NCBI RefSeq assembly: GCF_013283645.1
Contig: NZ_JABEKV010000002.1
Location: 1,433,798 to 1,497,797 of the forward strand
Origin: Sinorhizobium psoraleae
Lineage (GTDB): Bacteria; Pseudomonadota; Alphaproteobacteria; Rhizobiales; Rhizobiaceae
DNA length: 64,000 nt
Direction of reading: 5' to 3'
Under the pieces are notes generated by a model. The model saw only the letters and a program-made list of their open reading frames with translations, was not told the DNA's origin and did not search any database. Below are positions 52,293 through 61,404 of the stretch, in pieces (the stretch's first letter is position 1; the number at the start of each line of letters is the position of its first letter). Made by a program: the position numbers and the translations under genes.

Positions 52293-53828
52293 ATGTTGAC
52301 CAGTCTCGCGCTCAAAGTTGCACTGATCGCCCCATTTACAGCAATCGCACTGGTGGCAGGCGACATCATGGTTCCCCGGGACGCGATGGTGTTTCAAATG
52401 CTCGGGACCAATGAGGCGCTCGCCGACGACGACGATGACGACGATGGCGGCGGCTCCCGAGGCTCCGGCTCCTTCCGCGCCGGTGCAGGATGGAGTGGCG
52501 GAAAGTTCCCGTTCCGCGGCCTGCTGCCAAGACGAGGCAGTTCGCGACGCTCACAGCCGCCGGCGCCCGCGATCCAGGCGCCGAACGAGATCGTCGCGCT
52601 TGGCTTTAGCCCGGCTCAACTTGAGCAGTTGACGGCGTCCGGCTTCCAGGTCCTCGAACGAGCTGCCATGGCGACATTCGACACCGAAGTGATCAAGCTT
52701 CGCATTCCCTCGGGCCTGACGCTTGATGCCGCCCGGGAGCAAGCCCGGACTCTCGCGCCTCAAGCGATCGTCGACTTCAATCATTTTTTCCGGCCGGAGC
52801 AACGGGCCGAGCGGCCATGTGCCGCAACCGACTGCCTGGCGCGCAGCGTCATTGGCTGGCCGTCGGCCCAAGACTGGCCCGGCGCCTGCGCGGGCGGGGT
52901 GCGGATCGGTCTTGTCGATACGGCGATCAACCCTGAACACGACGCCTTCGAACACGGGAACATCGAGATCATCCGCCTTGCCGACGAAGAGTTGCCGGAA
53001 TCCGGCCGGCAGCACGGCACCGCTGTCGCGGCACTGCTGGTGGGATCAGCGACGAGCCGTACGCCGGGCCTGATACCGGGCGGCAAGCTCATCGCGGTGG
53101 ACGCGTTTCACCGCGCCGGGCGCCAGGACGACCGTTCCGGCGCCTTCGATCTTGTTCGCGCCATTGACCTGCTCGCCGACCGCCAGGTGCAGGTCATCAA
53201 TCTGAGCCTCTCCGGCCCGCCCAATCTGCTGCTTGAACGGACCGTGGAGAAAATGGGCGAGCGCGGGATCATCACGGTTGCTGCCGCCGGCAATGACGGG
53301 CCCAAGGCCGAGCCAGCCTATCCCGCGGCCTACGAAGAGGTGGTTGCGGTAACCGCGACCGACAGGCGCAAGCGGCCCTACAGGCGAGCCGGCCGCGGCG
53401 AGCACATCGACTTCGCCGCTCCGGGTGTCGCGGTCTGGACCGCGGCCTCTGTCAGCGGGGCTCGTCTGAAAACGGGCACGTCTTTTGCAGCACCTTTCGT
53501 GACCGCCGCGCTGGCACTGTTGAAGGCTTCGAGACCGGAACTCGCGCCCGCACAGATCCGCGAGATGCTGACCGGGCGCGTCGAGGATCTCGGGGACCCG
53601 GGCAAGGATCCGGTCTTCGGCTGGGGTCTGTTGAACGCGCGCTATCTGCGAAACGGTGCCTTGAGGTCCGGCAGCTTCTCGACGGCCGACGTCAGCCGGT
53701 GCGGCCGTGCCAGGGATCCGGCCCCGGATCGCGCCCCGCCGCAGCCTCGGTCAACCGGTCGAGGTAATGGGCCCAACCTTCCGCATGGCCGGCGCACTGC
53801 TCGGCATTGGGCAGGCCGCTATGGGTGA
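52293..53828 (+). CDS. exported S8 (subtilisin-like) serine protease
   Basis: This 511-residue protein has an N-terminal hydrophobic segment, an Asp run (residues 45-51), a Gly/Ser/Arg-rich linker and a subtilase domain. The catalytic triad is visible: Asp209 in GLVDTAINPEHD, His241 in QHGTAVAALL and Ser397 in TGTSFAAPFVT. The last 40 or so residues (from about GSFSTADVSR on) are Arg/Pro-rich and overlap the convergent gene by 137 bp, which suggests that the original stop was lost. I chose the ATG at 52293 after GAGG. It is divergent from the ECF sigma gene. Confidence 0.88.
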   Translation: MLTSLALKVALIAPFTAIALVAGDIMVPRDAMVFQMLGTNEALADDDDDDDGGGSRGSGSFRAGAGWSGGKFPFRGLLPRRGSSRRSQPPAPAIQAPNEIVALGFSPAQLEQLTASGFQVLERAAMATFDTEVIKLRIPSGLTLDAAREQARTLAPQAIVDFNHFFRPEQRAERPCAATDCLARSVIGWPSAQDWPGACAGGVRIGLVDTAINPEHDAFEHGNIEIIRLADEELPESGRQHGTAVAALLVGSATSRTPGLIPGGKLIAVDAFHRAGRQDDRSGAFDLVRAIDLLADRQVQVINLSLSGPPNLLLERTVEKMGERGIITVAAAGNDGPKAEPAYPAAYEEVVAVTATDRRKRPYRRAGRGEHIDFAAPGVAVWTAASVSGARLKTGTSFAAPFVTAALALLKASRPELAPAQIREMLTGRVEDLGDPGKDPVFGWGLLNARYLRNGALRSGSFSTADVSRCGRARDPAPDRAPPQPRSTGRGNGPNLPHGRRTARHWAGRYG

Positions 53829-54141
53829 GGCGCAACAGCGTTCCGTCCGGCTGCTCGATGAGGTCGATCTCGACAAGGCTCGACGCCGGCGGCACGATCT
53901 CACTATCGTCCCAGCCGAAGCTATATACCAGGCGGTGCACCGGTACGACCTCGCGGAAGGAGCCGCGGGCGAAGCGAGCCCCGGTGACGTTGACGAGATA
54001 AAGACCGCCGGGCTCCGGCTCGACCTCGGCTTCCGTTCCCATCCAGCGCAGGATCTTTTCAGGATCGGTGAGCAGGGCGAATACTGCGGCGGGCGGCGCC
54101 GGGATATGCGTTTCACGGCGGACGACGAGGGCCTCTTGCAT
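53692..54141 (-). CDS. SRPBCC/AHSA1-domain protein
   Basis: This 149-residue protein has the START-like SRPBCC fold of the AHSA1 group: RETHIPAPPAAVFALLTDPE at the N-terminus, a TEAEVEPEPGGLYLVN strand and the C-terminal helix HAEGWAHYLDRLTEAA. Such proteins bind hydrophobic ligands; their roles are mostly unknown. Its 3' end overlaps the subtilase gene on the other strand by 137 bp. The coding frame is better supported here than in the subtilase tail. Confidence 0.88.
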   Translation of the reverse strand: MQEALVVRRETHIPAPPAAVFALLTDPEKILRWMGTEAEVEPEPGGLYLVNVTGARFARGSFREVVPVHRLVYSFGWDDSEIVPPASSLVEIDLIEQPDGTLLRLTHSGLPNAEQCAGHAEGWAHYLDRLTEAAAGRDPGPDPWHGRTG

Positions 54142-54245
54142 CGGTCTCCCCCAAAGGTTGCGATGGCTGCCCGACTACGGCGAAAGGGACTAGCGCCGGA
54201 GCGGGCCAACCGATGATAGACCGCTGGGATCGGCTGCGCCACCAC

Positions 54246-54350
54246 TTACAGCGCCAAGCGTTATTTCAGACATACTGGGATCGCTGTAACGCTTTGAATT
54301 TGCAGCTTGTTTGCATCCTCAAATCGGTCCCGATTTAAGGAAAGATGCGG
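54246..54350. repeat. RIME-type element, copy 5
   Basis: A degenerate first palindrome (TTACAGCG...CGCTGTAA) is followed by a second one with CAAATCGGTCCCGATTTAAGG and weaker flanks (TTGCAGCTTG against GATGCGG). It lies 44 bp upstream of the nucleotide cyclase gene. Confidence 0.7.
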
Positions 54351-54394
54351 TAGCGCGGATGACAGATCAGGGAACGTAACGCTATGATCGCGGC

Positions 54395-55453
54395 ATGAAC
54401 CTTCCCGGACCCCTTGCCTGGCTGGTGGACGAGGCCGGCGCTTCGCCCGGCCCTGACCGGTTCCTGGCCGATCTCGGCGGCCGGCTGGTGGCCGACGGCC
54501 TTCCGCTCGCCGGCGGTGCCCTGACGCTGGCAGTGCCACATCCGATCGTCGCCCACCGCACATGGCTGTGGCGGGCGGAGACCGGGACGGTGATCGAGGC
54601 CTTGGGCTTCACGGGCGGTGCAGCCAATCATGCCGGACGCGACTGGCTCGCCGGGCTTGGTCCGGTTGAGGAGAACACGGTCGGACCGGCGGCGGACAGA
54701 CTGGTGCTGGGCTGGGCCGGCAGCCGGGCATTCGGCCCCGCCGAGACCGGCCGGCTGCGCCAGGCCGCGCGCTTCGCCGCCGCGCCTTTGGCTGCTTTGG
54801 CTGAACGGGCAGCGCTGGAAACGCTGCTGGAGGCCTATCTCGGCCGGCGCAGTGCCGCCCGGGTGCAGGCCGGCGCGCTCGGCCGGGGCACCGGAGAGAC
54901 CATCCGCGCCGTGCTGCTTTGTACCGATCTGCGCAACTTCACCGCCCTGTCCGAGGCAACGGAGCCTCAGGCGATGATCGCCACCCTCGACGCCTGGTTC
55001 GACCGTGTCGCGGGGGCGATACACGTCTTCGGGGGCGAAGTGTTGAAGTTCATGGGCGATGGCCTGCTGGCGATCTTTCCGGTTGCCGGTACACCGGCCG
55101 AGGCCTGTGGAGCGGCGCTGCGCGCGGTCGTCGCCGCCCGCGCCGGCATGGCCCATCTCGATGCCGCCCGTGAGGCGCAAGGGCTGCCGCCGCTGCCCTT
55201 CGGCGTGGCGCTGCATCTCGGCGAGATATTGTGGGGCAATATCGGTGCGGCCGACCGGCTGGACTTCACCGCCATTGGTCCCGCGGTCAACCTGGTCAGC
55301 CGGCTGGAAGGGCTGTGCCGGCCGCTCGGGCGTTCGGTGCTGATCTCGGGCGCGGTCGCCGCCGAGACCACTATGCCGCTGGTGCCGCTCGGCGAACACG
55401 TGTTGCGCGGCATCGCATCGCCCTGCGCCGTCTTTACGCTCCCGGACGCTTGA
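54395..55453 (+). CDS. class III adenylate/guanylate cyclase
   Basis: This 352-residue protein has an N-terminal domain of about 165 residues without recognised motifs and a C-terminal class III cyclase domain. Metal-binding aspartates are Asp178 in LCTDLRNFTALSE and Asp222 in KFMGDGLLAIF; IGPAVNLVSRLEG near residue 290 holds the transition-state Asn and Arg. The Lys in KFMGDG favours ATP as substrate. No membrane segment is seen, so it is cytosolic. Rhizobia carry many such cyclases. It is a single-gene unit following a RIME element. Confidence 0.92.
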   Translation: MNLPGPLAWLVDEAGASPGPDRFLADLGGRLVADGLPLAGGALTLAVPHPIVAHRTWLWRAETGTVIEALGFTGGAANHAGRDWLAGLGPVEENTVGPAADRLVLGWAGSRAFGPAETGRLRQAARFAAAPLAALAERAALETLLEAYLGRRSAARVQAGALGRGTGETIRAVLLCTDLRNFTALSEATEPQAMIATLDAWFDRVAGAIHVFGGEVLKFMGDGLLAIFPVAGTPAEACGAALRAVVAARAGMAHLDAAREAQGLPPLPFGVALHLGEILWGNIGAADRLDFTAIGPAVNLVSRLEGLCRPLGRSVLISGAVAAETTMPLVPLGEHVLRGIASPCAVFTLPDA

Positions 55454-55573
55454 GTAATCGGGGTGCATCGTCTGCTCGGATCGCTTTGGCGAGCCCCCGC
55501 GCATGGTATGCCTATATCCCCAGTCGGTTTTGTGCCATGAAGCAGTGACTGCAACATCAGAGGCTGCACAATC

Positions 55574-56596
55574 ATGAAGAAGATCGGCTTCCTATCGTTC
55601 GGGCACTGGGCACCCTCGCCGCAATCGCAAACGCGGTCGGCGTCCGACGCGCTTCTGCAGTCCATCGACCTGGCCGTTGCTGCCGAGGAGCTGGGCGCGG
55701 ACGGGGCCTATTTTCGCGTGCATCACTTCGCCCGCCAACTGGGCTCGCCGTTTCCGCTGCTTGCGGCCGTCGGCTCCAAGACCAACCGCATCGAAATCGG
55801 CACCGCCGTCATCGACATGCGGTACGAGAACCCGATGTACATGGCCGAGGACGCGGGCGCGGCCGACATCATCGCCGGCGGGCGCCTGCAGCTCGGCATT
55901 AGCCGCGGCTCGCCCGAGCAGGTGATCGATGGATGGCGTTACTTCGGCTACCAGCCGCCCGAAGGCGGGACCGACGCAGACATGGCCCGGCGCCATGCGG
56001 AAGTTCTGCTCGATGTGCTGCGCGGCGAAGGCTTTGCTGAGCCCAACCCTCGGCCAATGTTTCCCAATCCTCCCGGCCTGCTACGCATCGAGCCGCATTC
56101 GGAGGGTCTGCGCGAGCGGATATGGTGGGGCGCCAGTTCCAACGCCACCGCAGTTTGGGCGGCCAAGCTGGGGATGAATTTGCAAAGTTCCACGCTCAAG
56201 GACGACGAGAGCGGCCTTCCATTCCATGTCCAACAGGCTGATCAGATCCGGGTGTTCCGCGAGGCATGGAAGGCGGCAGGTCACGAACGCGAGCCGAGAG
56301 TGTCGGTCAGCCGCAGCATCTTTGCGTTGGTCGACGACCGCGACCGCGCCTATTTCGGCCGAGGCAGCCAGGATGAAGACAAGATCGGATTCATCGACGA
56401 GAAAACCCGGGCGATCTTCGGTCGCAGCTATGCGGCGGAACCGGATGTCCTCGTTGAAGAGTTGGCGAAGGACGAGGCCATAGCGGAGGCCGACACGCTG
56501 CTCCTAACCGTTCCCAACCAGCTTGGCGTGGACTACAACGCGCATGTCATCGAGGCGATTCTCACCCACGTTGCCCCCGCTCTCGGGTGGCGCTGA
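55574..56596 (+). CDS. luciferase-like (LLM) flavin-dependent oxidoreductase
   Basis: This 340-residue protein is a bacterial-luciferase-like monooxygenase. It has the TIM-barrel start KKIGFLSFGHWAP, the ELGADGAYFRVHHF strand-helix, and GRLQLGISRGSP, which binds the FMN phosphate in this family. Substrate and reductase partner cannot be told. It stands between the cyclase gene and the convergent ribitol operon end, 5 bp from the kinase stop. It is probably a one-gene unit. Confidence 0.88.
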   Translation: MKKIGFLSFGHWAPSPQSQTRSASDALLQSIDLAVAAEELGADGAYFRVHHFARQLGSPFPLLAAVGSKTNRIEIGTAVIDMRYENPMYMAEDAGAADIIAGGRLQLGISRGSPEQVIDGWRYFGYQPPEGGTDADMARRHAEVLLDVLRGEGFAEPNPRPMFPNPPGLLRIEPHSEGLRERIWWGASSNATAVWAAKLGMNLQSSTLKDDESGLPFHVQQADQIRVFREAWKAAGHEREPRVSVSRSIFALVDDRDRAYFGRGSQDEDKIGFIDEKTRAIFGRSYAAEPDVLVEELAKDEAIAEADTLLLTVPNQLGVDYNAHVIEAILTHVAPALGWR

Positions 56597-56601
56597 GGCG
56601 C

Positions 56602-58233
56602 TTACCGGATATCCCGAGCCAGTGACTGGAGCCTCTTGAAGGCGTCGTATCTCAGCGCATGAAGCGCTGCGATTTCACCGACGGCGGGCGCGTAGGTGCG
56701 ATCCGTGCCGGAAAGCCTTGCCATTGCTGACCGAACGTCCGGGAACTCGCCCGCCGCTACGCTTCCGAGGATGGCTGCACCGAGGAGCACGGGCTCCTCC
56801 GAGCGCGTCGCCAGCACGGGCTTTCCCGTCGCGTCCGCGAGGAGCTGGCGGACGAGATCGAGCTGGCCTGCGCCGCCGCTGATGACGATCTTCTCGATCA
56901 TGGCGCCGGACGACGCCTGCGTATCGATGATCTGCCGGAGCCCGTAGCCGATGCCGCATAGCCCTGCCACGTAGAGCGAAACGAGGTTGTCGATATCCCT
57001 TTCCATCCCCAGCCCCAGGACAACGGCGCGGGCATGCGGATCGGCAAACGGCGCGCGGTTGCCAAGGAATTCAGGAACGACGTGCAGACCGCCGGCAAGC
57101 TCGACCGACTGCGAGAGCGTCTGGACCTTCTGCGCGGCAAGCTCCGCCAGCAGAACGGGCAGCGAGAGGCCGCGGCGCGCTGCAAGCTCCAGCGCCTCGC
57201 CGGCCGCCGGATGGAACGACAGAAGCTGCTCGATCGCAGCGCCCGCCGCGGACTGGCCGCCCTCGTTCAGCCACATCCCTGGGACCATCGCCGAATAGTA
57301 GGGTCCCCACACACCCGGTACAAAGACCGGCTCCGACGTGGAAGTCATCGTGCAGGAGGACGTGCCGAAGACATAAGCCAGGTTGCTTTCGGGAGGGCCG
57401 TCAACACCGACGGTTCCGATCCCGCCCGCATGGGCGTCGATCATACCGGCTCCGACCGGCGTGCCGGCCGCGAGGCCAAGCTCCTCGGCGGCGCGGTCCG
57501 TCAGCCCGTTTCCAACCGGCGTGCCCGGCTCCACGACACGCTGACCTATGCGCACGAAGTCTTCATCTGCGAGCTGACCGAGGCCGATCGCGCGGAAATA
57601 ATCCGGATCCCAGCGCTTCTCGTGCGCGAGATAGGTCCACTTGCAAGTCACCGTGCATGTGGAACGGGCAAGGTCGCCCGTTGCCCGCCAGGTCAAGAAA
57701 TCCGCGAGGTCAAAGAATTGCCAGGCGGCGTCGAAGACCTGGGGGCGATTTTCGCGCAGCCAGAGAAGCTTCGGCGTCTCCATCTCCGGCGATATGCGCC
57801 CGCCGACATAGCGCAGCACACCATGACCCTTGGCATTGATGCGTTCCGCCTGCTCGACGGCGCGATGATCCATCCAGACGATGATATCGCGCCGAGCGTC
57901 CCCCGACGGCCCCACCGGAAGCGGTCGCCCATCTTCACCCAGGACGACCAGCGAACAGGTTGCGTCGAAGCCGATGCTTGCGACTTGGGAAGGATCCACG
58001 CCCGCAGTGGAAACCGCTTCTCGAACGGCCTCGCAGACGGCGGCCCAGATCTCCGTACTCGACTGCTCGACGATGGAACCAGGCTCGCGAAAGAGCGTGA
58101 TATCGCGCTTGCCCGAAGCCAGCAGCTGGCCGGTGAGATCGAAAATGCCCGCTCTGGCGCTTCCGGTCCCGACGTCAACGCCGATGAGATATCGTTCGCC
58201 GCCCGTGGGGCGTGCGGAAGAAATGTTGGTCAT
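56602..58233 (-). CDS. FGGY-family pentulose kinase (D-ribulokinase type)
   Basis: This 543-residue protein is a sugar kinase of the FGGY family. The ATP-site start YLIGVDVGTGSARAGIFD and the VGAGMIDAHAGGIGTVG stretch are visible, together with KIVISGGAGQLDLVRQLLAD near the C-terminus. It fits the pentulose kinase branch. Following a ribitol dehydrogenase gene by 65 bp, it should phosphorylate D-ribulose to D-ribulose 5-phosphate, which enters the pentose phosphate pathway. It is the last gene of the ribitol operon. Confidence 0.88.
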   Translation of the reverse strand: MTNISSARPTGGERYLIGVDVGTGSARAGIFDLTGQLLASGKRDITLFREPGSIVEQSSTEIWAAVCEAVREAVSTAGVDPSQVASIGFDATCSLVVLGEDGRPLPVGPSGDARRDIIVWMDHRAVEQAERINAKGHGVLRYVGGRISPEMETPKLLWLRENRPQVFDAAWQFFDLADFLTWRATGDLARSTCTVTCKWTYLAHEKRWDPDYFRAIGLGQLADEDFVRIGQRVVEPGTPVGNGLTDRAAEELGLAAGTPVGAGMIDAHAGGIGTVGVDGPPESNLAYVFGTSSCTMTSTSEPVFVPGVWGPYYSAMVPGMWLNEGGQSAAGAAIEQLLSFHPAAGEALELAARRGLSLPVLLAELAAQKVQTLSQSVELAGGLHVVPEFLGNRAPFADPHARAVVLGLGMERDIDNLVSLYVAGLCGIGYGLRQIIDTQASSGAMIEKIVISGGAGQLDLVRQLLADATGKPVLATRSEEPVLLGAAILGSVAAGEFPDVRSAMARLSGTDRTYAPAVGEIAALHALRYDAFKRLQSLARDIR

Positions 58234-58298
58234 GGTCTACCGCCTGCAATCTGGAACATGGATCGGCGGAGGGCGCAGCCTCGCGCCGCCGGAGGCAA

Positions 58299-59027
58299 TT
58301 AGAGATCGACGCTGTTGGGCAGGATCACCAGATCGCGGATCGTGACGTTGCGCGGACGCGTCAACATGAAGAGCACCGCATCCGCCACTTCCTTCGGCTG
58401 CATGAGGCTGCCATTGGCAAGCGCTTCTTCCATCTTCGCCTTGGGCCAATCATCGAGCAGCGCCGTCACCACGGGTCCCGGCAACACGGCGCCGACGCGC
58501 ACACCATGCGGCGCCACCTGTCGCCGCGTGCTGTGCACGAAGGCCTGCACGGCGAATTTCGATGCCGTGTAGATCGGCTCCCAGACGACAGGGACGACAC
58601 CCGCAATCGAACTGGTGAAGAGGATGTCGCCCGATTTCTGCTCGATCATGTACGGCAGCACCGCATGCACGGAACGGAAGGCCGCATTGATGTTGAGGTT
58701 GAGCATCCGGTCCCACGCGTCCGGGTCGCCCTCGGCCACCGGACCGCCGATATAGGCGCCGGCATTCGCATGGAAGACATCCAGCTTCCCGGCGAGGTCG
58801 AGGATTCTCGGAAGCATGCCGGAGACTTCGGCGGGCTTCAGAAGGTCGACGACCAGCGGCAGGGCGTTCTCACCGAGCTCGCGGCAAAGCTGTTCCAGCT
58901 TGTCCTGCGCTCGATCCACGAGAACGACCTTCGCCCCTTCCGAGAGCAGCGTGCGGGCGCATTCCAGTCCGATGCCCGATGCTGCGCCGGTGATGGCGGC
59001 AACCTTGCCTTTCATGAGGTCAGCCAT
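58299..59027 (-). CDS. rbtD: ribitol 2-dehydrogenase (SDR family)
   Basis: This 242-residue protein is a short-chain dehydrogenase. The NAD motif GAASGIGLE, the [10 protein letters not shown] stretch and the catalytic Tyr-Lys pair in [11 protein letters not shown] are present, with Ser in LFTSSIAGV. From memory it is very similar to the Klebsiella ribitol dehydrogenase, sharing stretches such as [19 protein letters not shown] and the ending ILPNSVDL. It should oxidise ribitol to D-ribulose with NAD. The ATG at 59027 is preferred over an upstream start. It is between permease (28-bp gap) and kinase genes. Confidence 0.92.
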   Translation of the reverse strand: MADLMKGKVAAITGAASGIGLECARTLLSEGAKVVLVDRAQDKLEQLCRELGENALPLVVDLLKPAEVSGMLPRILDLAGKLDVFHANAGAYIGGPVAEGDPDAWDRMLNLNINAAFRSVHAVLPYMIEQKSGDILFTSSIAGVVPVVWEPIYTASKFAVQAFVHSTRRQVAPHGVRVGAVLPGPVVTALLDDWPKAKMEEALANGSLMQPKEVADAVLFMLTRPRNVTIRDLVILPNSVDL

Positions 59028-59055
59028 ATCAAGAACTCCATAACGAGAGGTTGGG

Positions 59056-60318
59056 TTACGCGCGTCCGTGGCTGACACGGGAACGACGGGCCAACGAGTC
59101 GACGATGACAGCGATTGCCAGAACGCCGCCGGTGATCATGTAGCGGAGCGACGAGCTCAGATTGAGCAGCGTCAGACCGTTCGAGATCGCCTGGATGACG
59201 ATGATACCGAGCAGAGCCGAATAGGCGCTGCCACGCCCACCGAAGAGGCTCGTGCCGCCGATGACGGCAGCCGCGATCGCGTTGAGGTTGACGTCGCCCG
59301 TGCCCGCCTGCTGGCTCGATGAGGCAAGGCGCGATGCCGACAGAATGCCGCCCAGCGTGGCAAGCGTGGAGCAGAGCACGAAGGCGCTCATGTAGATCCG
59401 GCGCACGTTGATGCCCGACCGCCGCGCGGCCTCACGGTTGCCGCCGACCGCGAACATCGAGCGGCCCCACTTCGTGCGCGTCAGCGCATAGTTGAGGATC
59501 ACAGCGAGGGCGACGAAGAGCCCGAACATCCATGGCACGCCGCGGCCGAGATTGAGGTAGAAGACAGCCACTTCGAGGAGAACGGTGAGCACCAGCGCCT
59601 TGATGATCAGCGCGCCGAGCGGCTGGGAGGAGAGGTTCGCCGCCTGTCGCTGGCGCATCGTCCGCATGCCCTTGCCGATCATCACCAGGCCCGGAACCAG
59701 CGCAAGCGTGTGGGAGAGCCAGTCCGGCATGATCATTATCTGTCCGAAACGGACGAGCGAGGAAGCATAGGGCAGGTTGATCGAACCGGTCGGCCCGAGG
59801 ATGTAGAGCTGCATGCCGAGAAGCGCGAGAAGACCAGCCAGGGTGGCGATGAAGCTCGGCATTCCGAGGCGGTTGTAGAGCGTGGCGTAGAGCAGCCCGA
59901 CTGCGGCACCGACCATCAGTGCAACAAATATCGCCGCGGCAATCGGCCAGCCGGAATTCACCCACAACACACCAACCATGGCCGAGGCCAGTCCGCTCAT
60001 CGAGCCCACCGAAAGGTCGATTTCGCCCAGCACCAGCACGCAGATGATCCCGAGCGAGATCACGCCAACGGTGGCGCAATCGAAGAGCAGGTTCACGAGG
60101 TTGTTGGGTGCAAGAAAGATCGGATTGAGGGCCGAAAAGATGATCGAAATGACGATGAGACCGACAGCGACCGGCAGCATGCCGAGATCGCCGGACCGCA
60201 CGCGGTCAATGAACCCCCATACCAAGTCGAGGATCCCCTCGTCATGGCGCACGCGTTCATCGCTGCGGTCAAGCCTCTGCTGGCTTTGGACAGCCTGGTT
60301 CGAGGGGTTCTGGCTCAT
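59056..60318 (-). CDS. CUT2-type sugar/polyol ABC permease
   Basis: This 420-residue membrane protein is a BPD_transp_2 permease of the ribose/xylose class. It has about ten hydrophobic helices, the [22 protein letters not shown] pattern and, near the C-terminus, [18 protein letters not shown], typical of RbsC/XylH proteins. Its ATG overlaps the ATPase gene stop by 4 bp. With the dehydrogenase and kinase downstream it should import ribitol. Confidence 0.9.
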   Translation of the reverse strand: MSQNPSNQAVQSQQRLDRSDERVRHDEGILDLVWGFIDRVRSGDLGMLPVAVGLIVISIIFSALNPIFLAPNNLVNLLFDCATVGVISLGIICVLVLGEIDLSVGSMSGLASAMVGVLWVNSGWPIAAAIFVALMVGAAVGLLYATLYNRLGMPSFIATLAGLLALLGMQLYILGPTGSINLPYASSLVRFGQIMIMPDWLSHTLALVPGLVMIGKGMRTMRQRQAANLSSQPLGALIIKALVLTVLLEVAVFYLNLGRGVPWMFGLFVALAVILNYALTRTKWGRSMFAVGGNREAARRSGINVRRIYMSAFVLCSTLATLGGILSASRLASSSQQAGTGDVNLNAIAAAVIGGTSLFGGRGSAYSALLGIIVIQAISNGLTLLNLSSSLRYMITGGVLAIAVIVDSLARRSRVSHGRA

Positions 60319-61136
60319 GCGGGTCCTCCGCTCTGCTCATTGACGAGGCCGGCCTTGCGGTCGAGCCGGCGCGAGACGGCGTTCTCCGTCGCACCGGTGA
60401 TCGCGGCGACGAGTTCGTGATTGGACGCATCCGGCGAGAAGACCCCGTTGTTCCGTCCAAGCCGCAAGACGACGACGCGATCCGCGACCGCGCGCACGTC
60501 TTCCATGTTGTGGCTGATAATGATCACGCCGAGCCCGCGATCGCGGACGCGTTCGATCAGATTGAGGACTTCGGCTGTCTGGGCCACGCCGAGAGCCGCG
60601 GTCGGTTCATCGAGCATGATGACCTTGGGGTTCAGCAGCAGCGAACGCGCAATGGCCACTGTCTGACGCTGGCCGCCGGATAGAGACGCGATCGGCTGAC
60701 GAACGGATGGGATGCGCGCGGCCAGTTCGCGCAGAAGCGTCCAGGCGCGGACTTCCATCGCAACTTCATCCAGGTGCCAAGGCGACATCTCCTGGCCTAG
60801 GAACAGATTTGCAACGACATCGAGGTTTTCGCACAGAGCCAGATCCTGGAAGACCGTCGCAATCCCAAGATCGAGCGCCTTTCCGGGATTGTCGAGCGTT
60901 ACCCCCTGCCCGCAGAACTCGATCGTGCCCGAGGATGGTTGATGCACCCCCGCGAGAACTTTGACGAGCGTCGACTTGCCGGCGCCGTTGTCTCCGACCA
61001 ATGCGACGACTTCGCCGGCATTGACGTCGAGTTCTATGTCGGTGAGAGCGGAAACGGCTCCGAAATTCTTGGATATGCCGCGAAGACGCAGCACAGGCTC
61101 ACCCTTTACGGGAGCACTCTGGATATCGCGTGTCAT
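60315..61136 (-). CDS. CUT2-type ABC ATP-binding protein, single domain
   Basis: This 273-residue protein has one nucleotide-binding domain: Walker A GDNGAGKST, signature SLSGGQRQTVAIARSL, Walker B VIMLDEPTAAL and the His switch IISHNMEDV. RbsA-type ATPases have two domains; this short form is like FrcA of rhizobial fructose importers. It overlaps the permease gene by 4 bp. A RIME element separates it from the binding-protein gene upstream. Confidence 0.92.
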   Translation of the reverse strand: MTRDIQSAPVKGEPVLRLRGISKNFGAVSALTDIELDVNAGEVVALVGDNGAGKSTLVKVLAGVHQPSSGTIEFCGQGVTLDNPGKALDLGIATVFQDLALCENLDVVANLFLGQEMSPWHLDEVAMEVRAWTLLRELAARIPSVRQPIASLSGGQRQTVAIARSLLLNPKVIMLDEPTAALGVAQTAEVLNLIERVRDRGLGVIIISHNMEDVRAVADRVVVLRLGRNNGVFSPDASNHELVAAITGATENAVSRRLDRKAGLVNEQSGGPA

Positions 61137-61158
61137 CGCCTTTTTTGACCTTTCGACT

Positions 61159-61238
61159 ACTGCATGGACAAATCATGCAGAAACTCAAAGTTCTACAGCG
61201 ACCTTTACGCGTCTGATCAGACGCGCGGCGCTGTACAG
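61159..61238. repeat. RIME-type element, copy 6, inside the ribitol operon
   Basis: A shortened palindrome CTGCATGGACAAATCATGCAG (61160-61180 approximately) is followed by CTACAGCGACCTTTACGC...GACGCGCGGCGCTGTACAG. It lies 23 bp upstream of the ATPase gene and about 167 bp behind the binding-protein gene. Such a structure could protect the upstream mRNA or reduce read-through, making more binding protein than ATPase. Confidence 0.75.
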
Positions 61239-61404
61239 CGGGATCATGGAATACTCTGAGCGGTTTTCCGCCGGCATCCAGCCCTAACTTACCAGAATCG
61301 ATCACGTTCACGATTTCGGGCCGAGTCGACCCGCAATCATCGTGACCGGGAGAGGTGGTTCGGCCGCGGTCATGCGGCCGAACACAGCGGCAGTCGGAGC
61401 TGCT

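Noticed and set aside
41161-61238. Repeated palindromes as a CRISPR array or insertion sequence ends
   Set aside because: Copies are far apart, lack regular spacers and have no transposase; they fit RIME-type elements.
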